NCBI RefSeq assembly: GCF_034702125.1
Contig: NC_085873.1
Location: 43,642,669 to 43,706,668 of the forward strand
Length of the DNA: 64,000 bases
Direction: 5' to 3'
Origin: Engraulis encrasicolus
Lineage: Eukaryota; Chordata; Actinopteri; Clupeiformes; Engraulidae
The notes below the pieces were generated by a model, which saw only the letters and a program-made list of their open reading frames with translations, did not search any database and was not told where the DNA came from. Below are positions 25,183-35,881 of this stretch, in pieces (the first letter of the stretch is position 1; each line of letters starts with the position of its first letter). Position numbers and translations under genes: made by a program.

Positions 25183-25276
25183 ACTAGCTCACAATCCCTA
25201 TTAGTGGGCGAACAATCCAACGCTTGGTGAATTCTGCATCACAATGATAGGAAGAGCCGACATTGAAGGATCCTGT
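25093..25276 (-). pseudogene. 28S rRNA 3'-domain fragment
   Basis: The minus strand reads GATCCTTCAATGTCGGCTCT, then GCAGAATTCACCAAGCGTTG, GGTTAGTTTTACCC, and CTCAGTACGAGAGGATC. The order and spacing match domain VI of eukaryotic large-subunit rRNA, including the sarcin-ricin loop word AGTACGAGAGGA. Single-base changes (TTCAATG for TTCGATG, GATTGTGAGC for GAACGTGAGC) and a small insertion near the end show that it is not functional. Only about 180 bp is present. It could be an rRNA retro-insertion or the head of a 28S-derived SINE. Confidence 0.9.
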
Positions 25277-25526
25277 TTTTTTTAAGGAAAACCAAACCTG
25301 TCAAGGGACAAAAGACAGAAATTAGCCTCTTGCCTACAATCTTGTATATTTAGCATTTTTGTTTAAATGTATAATGCATAATGTATAAATGTATAAATAG
25401 ATGCTGTCCCTTTCTTCAATAAGTAAACTTGTAAACTTGAAAGAAATGGTTCAAGGAAGGTGGTGGAGGTGGTGTGTGGACGGGCATGATACTAAAAAAC
25501 GGGAATGAGGAGGTTTTGAGGTGCGA
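25277..25526. other. unassigned
   Basis: A-rich low-complexity sequence. I see nothing assignable. Confidence 0.4.
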
Positions 25527-25925
25527 GTTAGAGATGGGATTTATGGCTCTTTGACGGGATCTGGATCTTAGTGGCTCGTTCCTTTCAAAGAGCCGTTCAA
25601 AAAACTGGCTTTTTTTTTAAATGATATATTCAGTGTTTAAAATGTAACATTTTGACTCCACCTCTAGGCAATTTTGTCCAAACAACTGATTATTCTCTTG
25701 CTTCTAAAGACCCTTTTTGCCACTCTTCAAGGCAAATAATTGAGTTTTTTTCCCAAATGTAAGTACTCGCGTCGAGGTCACGTGCTTAAAATTAAAGAAA
25801 AATTAATGAAAAAGAGTTCAAGAGTGGCTCCCCCAGCTGTGATCCGGTTCCCATCGTTCACTTCTGGGAGCCGTTCAAAAGAATCGGCTCACTTCCGTCC
25901 TGCCCCACATTCCTTAGACAGGACA
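25527..25925. mobile_element. GAGCCG-type non-autonomous element
   Basis: GAGATGGGATTTATGGCTC and CTCGTTCCTTTCAAAGAGCC at the left, and TTCTGGGAGCCGTTCAAAAG at the right, form alternating GAGCC/GGCTC words of a familiar fish DNA element. The boundaries are approximate. An inverted partial copy is at 14820. Confidence 0.5.
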
Positions 25926-26618
25926 TAGCTTGTGTGCTAGGTAGATAACCAACTGTGCTATTTTACAAATAGCCAATTGCTTCAACTGTAACAATTGAGA
26001 ATGTATGTATGTTAGGTACAGTAGTTGTGAAATGGTGGTAGGGTTTAGAAATGATTAGAATTAGAATTATGCCAGGAAAAGCTGTTAAACAAATTAAGAG
26101 CTTAATTGCAACATCACATTTATCCATTTTGGAACATTTTGGGGAATTGGTATGTTTGTATTGGCCATTGCATTGCAAATTGCACATAGGAATTTCCAAT
26201 AATAAGGAGCAAGAGTAAAAAAAAATGGTTCTTGCAACATAACTCTTCATTCGAAAACACTTCTCAATAATATTTTGCACTTGACCAATGCAATATTGTG
26301 CACTTTACTTATTTAAAGAAAGAAAAACTTTCCCCCCCTGATTCTATGGACAACCTTGAAGCACTGGCCTTCAGCTTCCATCATTTGAGCCACATACTGT
26401 ATCAATGTTGCATTCAGACGGCCCACTCCATCAGTTTCATCTGCACTGGATGTATTCGCCTGTCTCTGTCTCTGACTGCAATACCACAGCATCTTCGTGC
26501 ATTCCTCTGGTTGTAAACTATTTCTTTATGTATGTGTTCAGTGTGTGGAGGAGTCACAGAGTTACAGGGTTATGCTGTTGCCAGTGCTGCTGGTAATGTG
26601 TCAACAATGTGCTCTGCC
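25926..26618. other. no gene recognised
   Basis: Short open frames on both strands show no motif that I recognise. Confidence 0.4.
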
Positions 26619-26710
26619 AGGGCTGGGATGGGGGAGACACAGGGCCCGGGCGGAGTGGCCCACCTTTTCCCACCGGGAGAATTTTCCCCTTGGCGGCCCT
26701 CTTTTGAAAA
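26619..26710. mobile_element. hAT-like GGCCC-rich fragment
   Basis: CAGGGCTGGGATGG opens a block with GGGCCCGGGCGGAGTGGCCC. Only one terminus is clear. Confidence 0.4.
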
Positions 26711-26864
26711 AAAACAAAAAAAAAACAAAGCGAACAACATGGTTTCCTAACCAAAAAGACAAAAGCCACGAAATCTGCAGTCGTACTACATGTGGACATT
26801 AGTGTTGTCAAAATATCAACCTGAAGTGGAGAATTGTAGCCTACACCTTGATGAAATGCACAGC

Positions 26865-27053
26865 CAGTGGTGTAGTCTACGTAAAACGCAGGTATACGCA
26901 CCCATTTCAAAATTTCAGGGATTACAGTATACCCACTTAAAATTGATTGATCCATTATTTACAATAGCACAAATATATACAGTAGACTATACACACATCA
27001 AAAAATGCTCAAATATACAGTATACCCACTTCAAAAAGTAGACTACACCACTG
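26865..27053. mobile_element. MITE with CAGTGGTGTAGTCTAC ends, 189 bp
   Basis: The left end CAGTGGTGTAGTCTACGT is mirrored by AGTAGACTACACCACTG at the right. Internal GTATACCCACTT words repeat. It is hAT-like by its ends, but the flanks do not form an 8-bp duplication. Confidence 0.75.
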
Positions 27054-28035
27054 GAGCCATCATCACAGTCCAAAGCATTCATAGGCCTACTAGGTTAGGC
27101 TACATCACGCTACTGTTCCATGCAAATGTGCACTCCACTGTCATTTTGACAGTTTGAAATTGAAATATCGTTTAAGGAAGACAGGATGAGCATGGGCACA
27201 AAGTTTTGAGTGTGGGGATTTTTAGAAGAGTAGGCTTACAAAATATAGTATAGTAGCCTATAGCTTACAAAAAGTCTGTCTACATTGTGCAATAAACCCA
27301 CCATGCAGCAAATAAGCCAAACCTAATAGCTACTTCAAACCACAACCATAAGTCAAACAAACAACAAAATGTATAAACAAACGGTGTAGGCCTACCTTAA
27401 AACGCTGTCGTGTGCGTGTGTGTATGTGTGCGTGCGTGTGCGTGTGTGTGTGTGTTCCAATGGGATCACTGCCATCGTCGCAGCAAATGTCTTTGTTTCT
27501 TGCAATCACTCTACTTTAATCCACAGCTTAGGCTACACACCCAGCACTGGTCACATCAGAATCTTGTGTGGTAATTATTTTGTTCCATTTCTTCAGACAT
27601 AGGCTACATCCTAAATGTACCACATATAAATATATGTATGATAATAATATTATTTCGACTATAAGGAGATATACTGACGGTCTAAAAAATCAAAACAAAA
27701 CCCATTGCTTCTGTTAGGCGCAGTTCTCTTCCTTACCACTTGGTGGAGTCTGTTCGTAACCCAAGTCAATAACCACAGAGCAAGTGAATGGACTGGAAAG
27801 ACTGTAAACTGTAACAGTCGTGTGGAAATCGGAAAATAAATCATAATTTATTAATATTTACATCCTTTGGTAACCAATATACATATCACAGGTTCTTCAA
27901 ATACTGAAAACAAAACTGTGTTACTAAGATCTTGTAAACTTCCGCGATCTACGGTGTATGAAAATTATCAGTAGAGAAGGGGTGTGGCCAATTTACTGTT
28001 TGACACCGTCAGTGAGGTATTGCCGTCTGGTATGC
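27054..28035. other. no gene recognised; short GT tract
   Basis: A short interrupted GT array is at 27413-27455. The remainder is unassigned. Confidence 0.4.
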
Positions 28036-28263
28036 GGTATAAATACTGGCTAGTCCCTCTCCTTGAATTACAGTCAAGTGGAAAGTGGGAAGTCAGTGCC
28101 AATAAATACGATGTCAAAACGTAAGGGCTGGTTTAGAACCAGTGTGGCCGCGTTATTACATTTCACGGCCGCGGCCCACCGGGACAAGTCCCCGATCTCC
28201 CGACGGCCACTCCGCGTGTGGACACAGGGCCCGGGCACTTTTGGCTTAAAGGGGCCCTCATAG
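28036..28263 (+). other. possible promoter and short first exon
   Basis: TATAAATA at about 28038-28045 lies 73 bp before ATG 28111. The frame reads MSKRKGWFRTSVAALLHF and continues into CpG-rich sequence before entering a hAT-type MITE at about 28219 and stopping at 28263. I do not recognise the peptide. It may be the truncated start of a transposon or host gene. Confidence 0.25.
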
Positions 28264-28425
28264 TTAATGGAATTAAACTGACTGATCAGTGGGCCTTGCA
28301 CCCTCGTGGGCCCCTATTTTCAGAAATGTAAAAAAAAAAAAACACTGAATATTTCATAGTGGCCCACGAGGGTGCGGGGCCCACAGGGAAATGCCTGCTA
28401 TGCCAGATGGCCAGTACAGCCCTGT
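28219..28425. mobile_element. hAT-type MITE, relative of the one at 9793
   Basis: From CAGGGCCCGGGCACTTTTGG to CCAGTACAGCCCTG, it is inverted relative to 9793. It keeps the undisturbed GGCTTAAAGGGGCCC where the 9793 copy carries a TTAA MITE. Confidence 0.7.
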
Positions 28426-28924
28426 GCTCTGCTGTTACACATGGCCACCTGCTACAAGCTAACAAAGCTGAGCCTCTTTTCGTGCATACACCCACACAGA
28501 GCAATGAGATACACCAAGAAAATGACAAATACAGACAGATGTTTAGGCCTGAGAGGTACACAAGGTTTTAGATTATTGGACCTTTTAAAATTCTGTCTGT
28601 TGGACGTCTTGTCAGTGTTTGAAGGTCAGTCCTAATATAATTATCTGATCACATACATACAATTATACTATTGTCAGCAATTATTAATAATAGCTAAATG
28701 ACACAAGCGAATGTTGTTATAAAATGTCCCAGCTGGCTCTAATGATAATTCCACAGCATGCCGAAATAAATGATGTCGCATTACACAATTAGTCTGTCTC
28801 CATTCAATTCTTTTCTATTCTATTCATTCTATTCTATATTCTTTTCTGAGAGATGTCAAGGTTCACTGTGTCCAAAAAATACAGACTTCTCACCTTCTGC
28901 TGACAGTGATGTACACACCCGAGC

Positions 28925-28925
<1 letters not shown>
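28426..28925. other. unassigned
   Basis: No gene recognised. A TTCTATTC-rich low-complexity patch is at about 28805-28850. Confidence 0.4.

Positions 28926-28984
<59 letters not shown>
28926..28984. repeat. (GA)n, about 29 units
   Basis: A pure array; GA-rich scatter follows to about 29080. Confidence 0.97.
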
Positions 28985-29466
28985 GCTTTGACCCTCTACT
29001 CTCTTGACATGGAGATGGAGTGAGAGAAACTAAATGAGAGAAAGAGATTGAGATACAGAGAGAGAGAAACAGAGATGGAGAGGCAGATATGCTCTGACCT
29101 GCTCTTCCCCGTCTCTGGTGACACTGACTGATGCTTTCGGGAGATGGTTTCCAGCCATCCACTCACCTATCAATCAACCCCCGGAGAACAGAGGTTGCCA
29201 GGGGTTACGGGCAGCATCCTCTACTTCTGGACCGACTCCAGGTCGGAAGTTGCCAGAAGCTGCAAATCAAGGCTTAAAAGGCAGCCCGGCTAACACCAGG
29301 GAATTTTTAATTATTTAACAAGAGACCCGGATTGACCGGGGTTCACAGTCTCAGTCTCACACACACACACACACACACTGTCAGTTTGCATTGGCCTTTA
29401 GTCTGACAGATTAATAGCAAAACACTAGCATGGAAATAAGACACAGCAATGCTTTTACACAGATGG

Positions 29467-29470
29467 CAGG

Positions 29471-29550
<80 letters not shown>

Positions 29551-29563
29551 TGTGTGTGTGAGT

Positions 29564-29627
<64 letters not shown>
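29467..29627. repeat. (GT)n-(GA)n compound
   Basis: GT array, GA array, short GT and GTGA steps, then a second GA array. Confidence 0.97.
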
Positions 29628-29630
<3 letters not shown>

Positions 29631-29786
29631 ACTCTGTTATAGGCTGCAGGCTGACAGATGATAGTTTTTATATTACATTTAAAGGCCAGTGGCCAGCAGC
29701 AGCCATGTCAGACATGTAACACACTTCAAAGGTTAGCTACCTCAGGTCTATAGAAGCAGAGTGAAGATTCGTTCTGGACTGCATAG

Positions 29787-30641
29787 TTACTTACTTACTT
29801 AGGCCTTTACATTCCCATAGGAACATAGGCCATTGACAAATCCTTTCCATCCTTTCCTGTCTTGGGCCCTCCGTTCTAGTTGTTGTCTTGTCACGATAGC
29901 CCTTCTTCCCTCATTTCCTGCTCGACAGGTCTTCTACAGGAGGTTCTTGGTCTGCCTCTTTTCCAGAAGATTCCCAGGAGGCGTCTGAGGCATGTGTTGA
30001 TGAATGTTTACAGTTTGTTGATTATGGCGGTGGTCAAAGGTGTAGGTTTGGCTCCAAAAGTGGTGGGGACATTTCAATCGCAAATGGTCCGGATATGTAG
30101 CCTGGTCCTGACCATCCCATAATACTACCATTTCATTTCGTATTCATGGTCTGGCATTTGTTTGCTCTGAAGCGATTGTAGGAAGCAGGAAGTTTTCACT
30201 CAGTTATGGTTTGAAATTATTGGACACCTCTCACCCAATCGCTGGCAGTTACTCAACAACAACACAGCGCAGACCAATGGCTCTGGCGCAGATGTGTATG
30301 TCATTGTCACGAGCGTCCTCCCCCTTTCGTCCCCACGTGGGGGGCGTATTCGATTATTGGCTGTTTTCTGGGGGGGCGTTGCGATCAAAATTCTACTGCT
30401 CCAGGCACTCCACAGAGAAGCACGGCCAGACTACAGTAGTGGAGCCAATCCTTTGGCGGAAGTACGTAGGATGGCTCGCGAGGCTACCGGATATGCTGTT
30501 TTTGCACTATATTTGTGAAAGAAATGTAGGGATAAGCTAAGTTTATCTGGAAAGTGGTATGGACATGTCCCCACCGCCCCCCCCCTAAAATTACGCCCAT
30601 GGCGGTGGTGATCCTGCAGGTTTCTGAGCCATAGAGTAGTT
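29787..30641 (-). pseudogene. 5'-truncated LINE 3' end (ORF2 C-terminus), split by a hAT element
   Basis: Skipping the inserted element, minus-strand translation gives LYGSETCRITTAIINKL, a stop, TFINTCLRRLLGIFW, then after an internal deletion KRGRPRTS, and QQLERRAQDRKGWKGFVNGL, ending just before a (TAAG)n tail. This is the conserved C-terminal region of fish and invertebrate LINE ORF2 proteins (LYGSETW...FINxCLRRIL...GRPxxxWRR...AQDRxxWxxxVxGL). The (TAAG)n tail at 29787-29799 is a LINE 3' end. CTGGACTGCATAG at 29774 and TTGGACTGCATAG at 30642 look like its target duplication. It is inactive. Confidence 0.8.
30035..30601. mobile_element. hAT element inside the LINE, perfect 8-bp duplication
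   Basis: It starts CAAAGGTGTAGGTTTGG and ends AAAATTACGCCCATG (567 bp). GCGGTGGT occurs at 30027-30034 and 30602-30609. Both ends hold GGTGGGGACAT/ATGTCCCCACC in inverted sense. The interior has no recognisable transposase. Confidence 0.93.
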
Positions 30642-30959
30642 TTGGACTGCATAGAGTAGTTCCCTAAAGCATTTATATTACAATTACCACCAGCAGCCAT
30701 GTCAGACATGTAACACACTTCAAAGGTTAAGCTGAGGTCTATAGGAGCAGAATGAAGATCAGTTCTGGACTGCATAAGAGGGGGTATTTTTACCTTGCAG
30801 CCATCTACATTTCTGACGCAGACGTTGCAAAACTGAATGACACATGAACAGGAAAAGGCTCATAATAGTTTGCGATGTCGAGCCAAAACAATTCTTAAGC
30901 CATTCTAATTGATGGGTTTCATGTTTACAAACAGTGCACCTGTGCATGCCAACAAGGGG

Positions 30960-31016
30960 CAGAAAGTGTGTGTGTGAGAGACAGAGTGTGAGAGAGAGAG
31001 TGTGAGAGAGAAAGAT
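30960..31016. repeat. GT/GA short array
   Basis: Mixed GTGT and GAGAGA steps. Confidence 0.85.
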
Positions 31017-31019
31017 TAT

Positions 31020-31826
31020 TGCCAATGTCTTATTTAAATGTTTTAGTTAAACTGCACATTGGAGACTGATCAAACGCAATTTCAAACTTCTGTGCTAACC
31101 CTGTTGAATAGATTTTTGACAATAAAGTACTCTTGACTTGAGAAAGGCATCTACCGCAATAGAAAAGCATTACAAAGCCCATTTTGAATCTACAGTTAGG
31201 CCTATGTGTAGTACTTATGTGTACTAAAAGTAATTTTTTTGTAACTCATTTGTAACCAAAACGGCTGGTAGACACACTCTTGGCACATTCGCATTAGTCA
31301 TTTCACAAACTGGAGCCTTTTTTCTATAAGACAAGATTCCATGATAAAAATGCAACCTACATTCTAAGGTGCTAACTAAAACTGCATTACTTATGATCTG
31401 ATGGCTACACTAAAATGTGACATTGGTCAGAAGCAAGCAATACTTTCCTTGAGGCAAGCAATACTTTACTTCTTAATGTCTATTGTTTATTAGTTGAACC
31501 ACATTGAGGGAGGGGGAGAGAGTGCTAAAGGATCTTGTCATTTTGTTTTCTTTGTTTTAACAATTCCTCCACACAACATCAATAGAAAACAGAGCAGCTT
31601 TTTGCCCCCATCTTGCGAAGTTGCTGTGAATCCCATCTATACATGGAGTACAAATACACTTTCAAAACAGTTTTAGTTTCCTCAAAACTCTGCAAGTACT
31701 GTACTGTATATAGGGGCCAAACTTCTTCCTATATATTTTTTTCTTGTCAGTATGTTTGCTATTTTACCTCAGGCTTTGTCCAGGGTTCATGAGTAGAGTT
31801 TTGTGAAGAATACATCCCCCTGTGTA
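31020..31826. other. no gene recognised
   Basis: AT-rich sequence with nothing assignable. Confidence 0.4.
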
Positions 31827-31827
31827 A

Positions 31828-31859
<32 letters not shown>

Positions 31860-31892
31860 GCGTGTGTGTGTGTGTGTGTGCGCGTGCGTGCA
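31827..31892. repeat. (GT)n with CG steps
   Basis: About 30 units with GCGT interruptions. Confidence 0.93.
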
Positions 31893-31984
31893 TGAAGGAG
31901 GCAAGGGATGATGGGAACTGTCACCTGTCAATGTTTTATTTATTTCTTCAACTTTTAATCTTTTTGAACAATTCTTCTAAGATA

Positions 31985-32150
31985 ATGTATGGGCTACATT
32001 GCCCTTGGAGAGCCAGGCTCAAGTCCGATCTGGGTCATTTACCAACCCTACCCCATCTCTCTCTCTCTCTCTGTCCACGTTGTTTCTCTGCTTACTCTTC
32101 GCTGTTGTATTAAAGGACCATTTCGGTCTTCTACAACATCCATCTTTATT
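31985..32150 (+). mobile_element. SINE-like copy
   Basis: AGCCAGGCTCAAGTCCGATC resembles a tRNA B-box region. It is followed by GGGTCATTTACCAACCCTAC, a CT run, and GTTGTATTAAAGG. This order is typical of a common fish tRNA-derived SINE. The 5' end is unclear. Confidence 0.5.
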
Positions 32151-32725
32151 GCCCAAGCCACCCATGACTTCTCATGGGTAATTTTTTTTCATCCAACCCT
32201 GACAGTGTTTCTTGCACAGAGAGTTCGCATCGATAGCTAAGCTTACCCACGTGGGCAGAACTTGACATTGTGTTTTAATCGTCTAAACATGCTCCAAAAT
32301 TCACCACACAAATATGCAACATCAGCAGACACCTTACATACAACACAACTGTAGTGTGTATGACTCAAAAAGACAGAATAAGTGTTTAAAACAATCTGTT
32401 AAGCAGACAGATGCAGAGTATAATCATACATACACTATATAGAGTATAACTAATAAAAGAACAGGAAAGACAATAGATCAAGTTTACTAGGGTCATATAT
32501 GACTAAAAGATTCTTTAAATAGGCTACATTACATGGCAAATAAACAAAACATGGTAATTTAGTTTGTTTGCTTGCTTTCCTTTTAATGTAGATTTTAATT
32601 AGGCTAGGTGTTTGTCGATTCTCATAGTATGAGCCAGCCCCTCTGTGTGCCTTCCAGCATTGTTTGATGCTTTTGTCCTTTTTCTGTTTATTTATGCATT
32701 CATTCACATTGCCACCAGCACATTC
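32151..32725. other. no gene recognised
   Basis: Unassigned AT-rich sequence. Confidence 0.4.
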
Positions 32726-32728
32726 ACA

Positions 32729-32828
32729 GGCACACACACACACACCCATACACGGCCACACACGCACACGGACACGGACACGCACACGCACACACACACA
32801 CTCTCTCTCTCATACACACACACACACA
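32729..32828. repeat. interrupted (CA)n
   Basis: CA units with GGACAC and CT interruptions. Confidence 0.93.
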
Positions 32829-32936
32829 GCTGTGCTGGAGTTGCCTTCATTAACACAGAGGTAAATGGGCTTAACTGTAATGGTCTGCCCAGCCGGAGGG
32901 CTCGGCTTAAAACAGGGGTAATTACCACAACGTTAA

Positions 32937-32937
32937 A

Positions 32938-33000
<63 letters not shown>

Positions 33001-33004
33001 CATG

Positions 33005-33094
<90 letters not shown>

Positions 33095-33233
33095 GGTAAT
33101 TACCACAGTGGCGGTGTTAATGGCAAGGCTATTCATGAGAGTCACAGCACGGAGCAGGTGAGCCTGTCTGTCCTTCACACAGGTGTGTGTGTGTGTGTGT
33201 GTGTTAGTGTGTGCGTGTGTGTGTATGTGTGTT
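32937..33233. repeat. paired (CA)n arrays and (GT)n
   Basis: CA arrays lie at 32939-32997 and 33008-33092, both beside the words GGGGTAATTACCAC. GT lies at 33182-33233. The duplicated flank suggests that replication slippage copied flank and array together. Confidence 0.95.
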
Positions 33234-33335
33234 CCACCGTAGGTGGGGCTGTCCTTCATCCATTCAGTCAGGTGTGTGTGTGTTGGACGCTCTCTGTCAC
33301 ATTCAAAGTTCTGGACAGGACATTTACTCAATATA

Positions 33336-34466
33336 CAGGTCCTTCTCAAATAATTAGCATATTTTGTTGTATTGTGTAAGTTCATTTTTTCCCCATAATG
33401 TAATGATAAAAAATTAACTTTCATATGTTTTACATTCATTGCACACCAACTGAAATATTTCAGGCCTCGTTTTGTTTTAATATTGATCATTTTGTCATAC
33501 AGCTCATGAAAACCCAATATTCATATCTCACAAAATTAGCATATCATGAAAAGGTTGTCTAAACAAGCTATTAACCTAATTATCTGAATTAACCAATTAA
33601 CTCTAAACACTGGTAAAAGCTTCCTGAGGCTTTAAAAAGTCTCAGCCTTGTTCATTACTCAAAACCGCAGTCATGGGTTAGACTGCTGACCTGACTGTGT
33701 TTAACATTGAAGTCAATGGCAGTGGCTTTGCATGAGGGATATGAAAGCCCAGGCATCATTGATGCTTAGCTGTCAGCTGTTTTGTGTTGTGTGATCTGGT
33801 GACCCACACTTCCCTCTTCATTATACTCCATAGATTTCCATACCAAGTTTTTCTATTTTTGTTACAAATCTAATTCTAATTGCCAGACAGAACATTCCAT
33901 TGACTTTCAATGGGGTTTAATTTCTGGCAAATTTGAATTGATTTGTAACAAAAATAGAAAAACTTTGTATGGAAATCTATGGAGTATAATGAAGAGGGAA
34001 GTGTGGGTCACCAGATCAAAGAACAAAAAACAGCTGGCAGCTAAGCATCAATGACATCTGGGCTTTCATAACCCCCATGCAATGCCACTGCCATTGACTT
34101 CAATTTTAAACACAGTCAGGTCAGCAGTCTAACCCATGACTGCGGTTTTGAGTAATGAACAAGGCTGAGACTTTTTAAAGCCCCAGGAAGCTTTTACCAG
34201 TGTTTAGAGTTAATTGGTTAATTCAGATAATTAGGTTAATAGCTTGTTTAGACAACCTTTTCATGATATGCTAATTTTGTGAGATATGAATATTGGGTTT
34301 TCATGAGCTGTATGCCAAAATCATCAATATTAAAACAAAACAAGACCTGAAATATTTCAGTTGGTGTGCAATGAATGTAAAACATATGAAAGTTTATTTT
34401 TTATCATTACATTATGGGGGGAAAATGAACTTTAACACAATATGCTAATTATTTGAGAAGGACCTG
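33336..34466. mobile_element. palindromic Tc1/mariner-type element, 1131 bp
   Basis: It starts CAGGTCCTTCTCAAATAATT and ends AATTATTTGAGAAGGACCTG, with TA on each side (33334-33335 and 34467-34468). The arms pair over about 560 bp each, meeting near 33900 around CCATTGACTTTCAATGG. I recognise the terminal sequence as a vertebrate Tc1-like end. Normal Tc1 elements have short ends and a transposase; here two left ends appear joined head-to-head with no coding sequence. Confidence 0.87.
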
Positions 34467-34499
34467 TAGACCTGGTAGTCCACGTAACACTGACAGCCA

Positions 34500-35372
34500 A
34501 TGGCAGGGGAGATCCATGTTTTCTTGGTATTAATGACAAATTCTGACCCTACAGTCCAAGAAGCCAGGCCATGCCCTCCTAGTGACTACTAGTCAGGTCA
34601 ACTGCAATACAAATATCATTTCAGAGCTCCGGAGAAATCGGGAACTCCACCCACTTTATTTTAAAAGCATTTTTGGGGCTTTTCAAGCCTTTATTGGTGT
34701 TTATCAGATAGGACAGTGAAGTAGAGAGGAAGTGAGTTGGGAGAGAGACGGGGAAGGGCCACACCCTCCTAGTGACACAAGACCTTTGGTGTTGATACTA
34801 GTCATGTCAACTGCAATACAAACATGCCAATATTTTTCCAATCTGGCATTGGCCATTTTGCTCAGCCTGTGCGAATTGTAGACAAAGTTTCCTGTTCTTA
34901 GCTGACAGGAGTGGTAACCTACTGAATATGGTCCTCTGCTGCTGTAGCCTATTCGCCTCAGGTTTCAATGTGCTGTGCATTCACAGATGTTTTCTTCCAC
35001 CTGCTTGGTTGTAATGAGTGGTTATTTGAGTGACTATCAATTTGAAACAGTCTGGCCATTCTCCTCACCCACAGAACTGATGCTCACTGGATATTTTCTT
35101 TTTCAGCCCATTTTGTGCCAACCCTTGAAATGGCTGTCCATGAATGCCCCCGTAAGTGAGCAGTTTCTGAAAATACTCAGACCAGCCTGTCTGGCACCAA
35201 AAACCACCATGCCACATTCAAAGGCACTAAAATCACCTTTCTTCTCCATTTTAATGCCCTGTCTACATTACTAAATGCATTGAGTGCATTGAGCTGTCAT
35301 GTGATTTTCTGATTATAAATGTGCGTCATTGAGAAGTTGGGCACGTGTGTCTAATAAAGTGTCCAGTGAGTG
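34500..35372 (-). pseudogene. Tc1-like transposon remnant
   Basis: On the minus strand the terminal repeat GTGCACTCACTGGACACTTT is followed by sequence that matches my memory of the widespread Tc1 family with CACTCACCGGCCACTTTATT ends. Landmarks are CAGTTCTGTGGGTGAGGAG, AATGGCCAGACTGTTTC, AACTCAAATAACCACTC-like sequence, GCTACAGCAGCAG, CTGTCAGCTAAGAACAGGAA, and far downstream GTAGGGTCAGAATTTG. Stops and indels are frequent. A SINE fragment interrupts it. The open frame on the plus strand here is an antisense artefact. Confidence 0.72.
34565..34835 (-). mobile_element. SINE 3' half with ~45-bp flanking repeats, inside the Tc1 remnant
   Basis: 34670-34760 reads on the minus strand as a CCCGTCTCTCTCCCAACTC run, then ACTGTCCTATCTGATAAAC and CAATAAAGGCTTGAAAAG. 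It is flanked by two diverged direct copies of CCCTCCTAGTGAC...GTCAACTGCAATACAAA at 34578 and 34765. A further CCCTCCTAGTGGCGCAACAC is at 54778. Confidence 0.6.
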
Positions 35373-35739
35373 CACACCTGCCTACAAATGGCGGCTTCAT
35401 CTTAAGCCTCTTGACGCCCCCATGACCTCATCATAAGCTTGCCAACGCCCATCTTAGCATTAAGAAATGAAATAGACTAAAGCCTCCCATGTGCACGGGC
35501 TCCTTAACGCCCCCTGGGGTCCACATTGAGAAACAGTACTTTAACCCATTTTATCCTGATGCTGTTTTACGCTGTTTGACCTTTGGCACCTGGAGCGTAG
35601 GGCTGGGCGATTCACCCTAAAAAAAAAATCTAGATTTTTTCATTAAGAAACTCGATTCACGATTCGCGATTCGATTCAAACCCCCCCCCCCCAAAAAAAA
35701 TAAAAAAAATCTTGTGGAGCTCTCTAGGCCCCTACGTGG

Positions 35740-35740
35740 T

Positions 35741-35774
<34 letters not shown>

Positions 35775-35795
35775 CGAGAGAGCGAGAGAGAGAGG
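35740..35795. repeat. (GT)n-(GA)n
   Basis: A short compound array with GC steps. Confidence 0.93.
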
Positions 35796-35881
35796 CTCTG
35801 TTTGTGTGGCGGTGCTTCTGGTGTGTGTGAGTGAAGCCTACTCGGACTGGACTAGTTTCTATGGACATGGGGTAGCTTATA

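Larger units (their letters stand above)
29665..30776. repeat. ~120-bp direct repeat bracketing a LINE + hAT insertion
   Basis: The first copy (about 29665-29786) and second copy (about 30660-30776) share CAGCAGCCATGTCAGACATG, ACACACTTCAAAGGTTA and TTCTGGACTGCATA. A LINE fragment sits between them, so the duplication is a separate event from the insertion. Confidence 0.75.

Noticed and set aside
34975..35274. 99-codon plus-strand ORF
   Set aside because: It lies antisense to a Tc1 transposon remnant on the minus strand.
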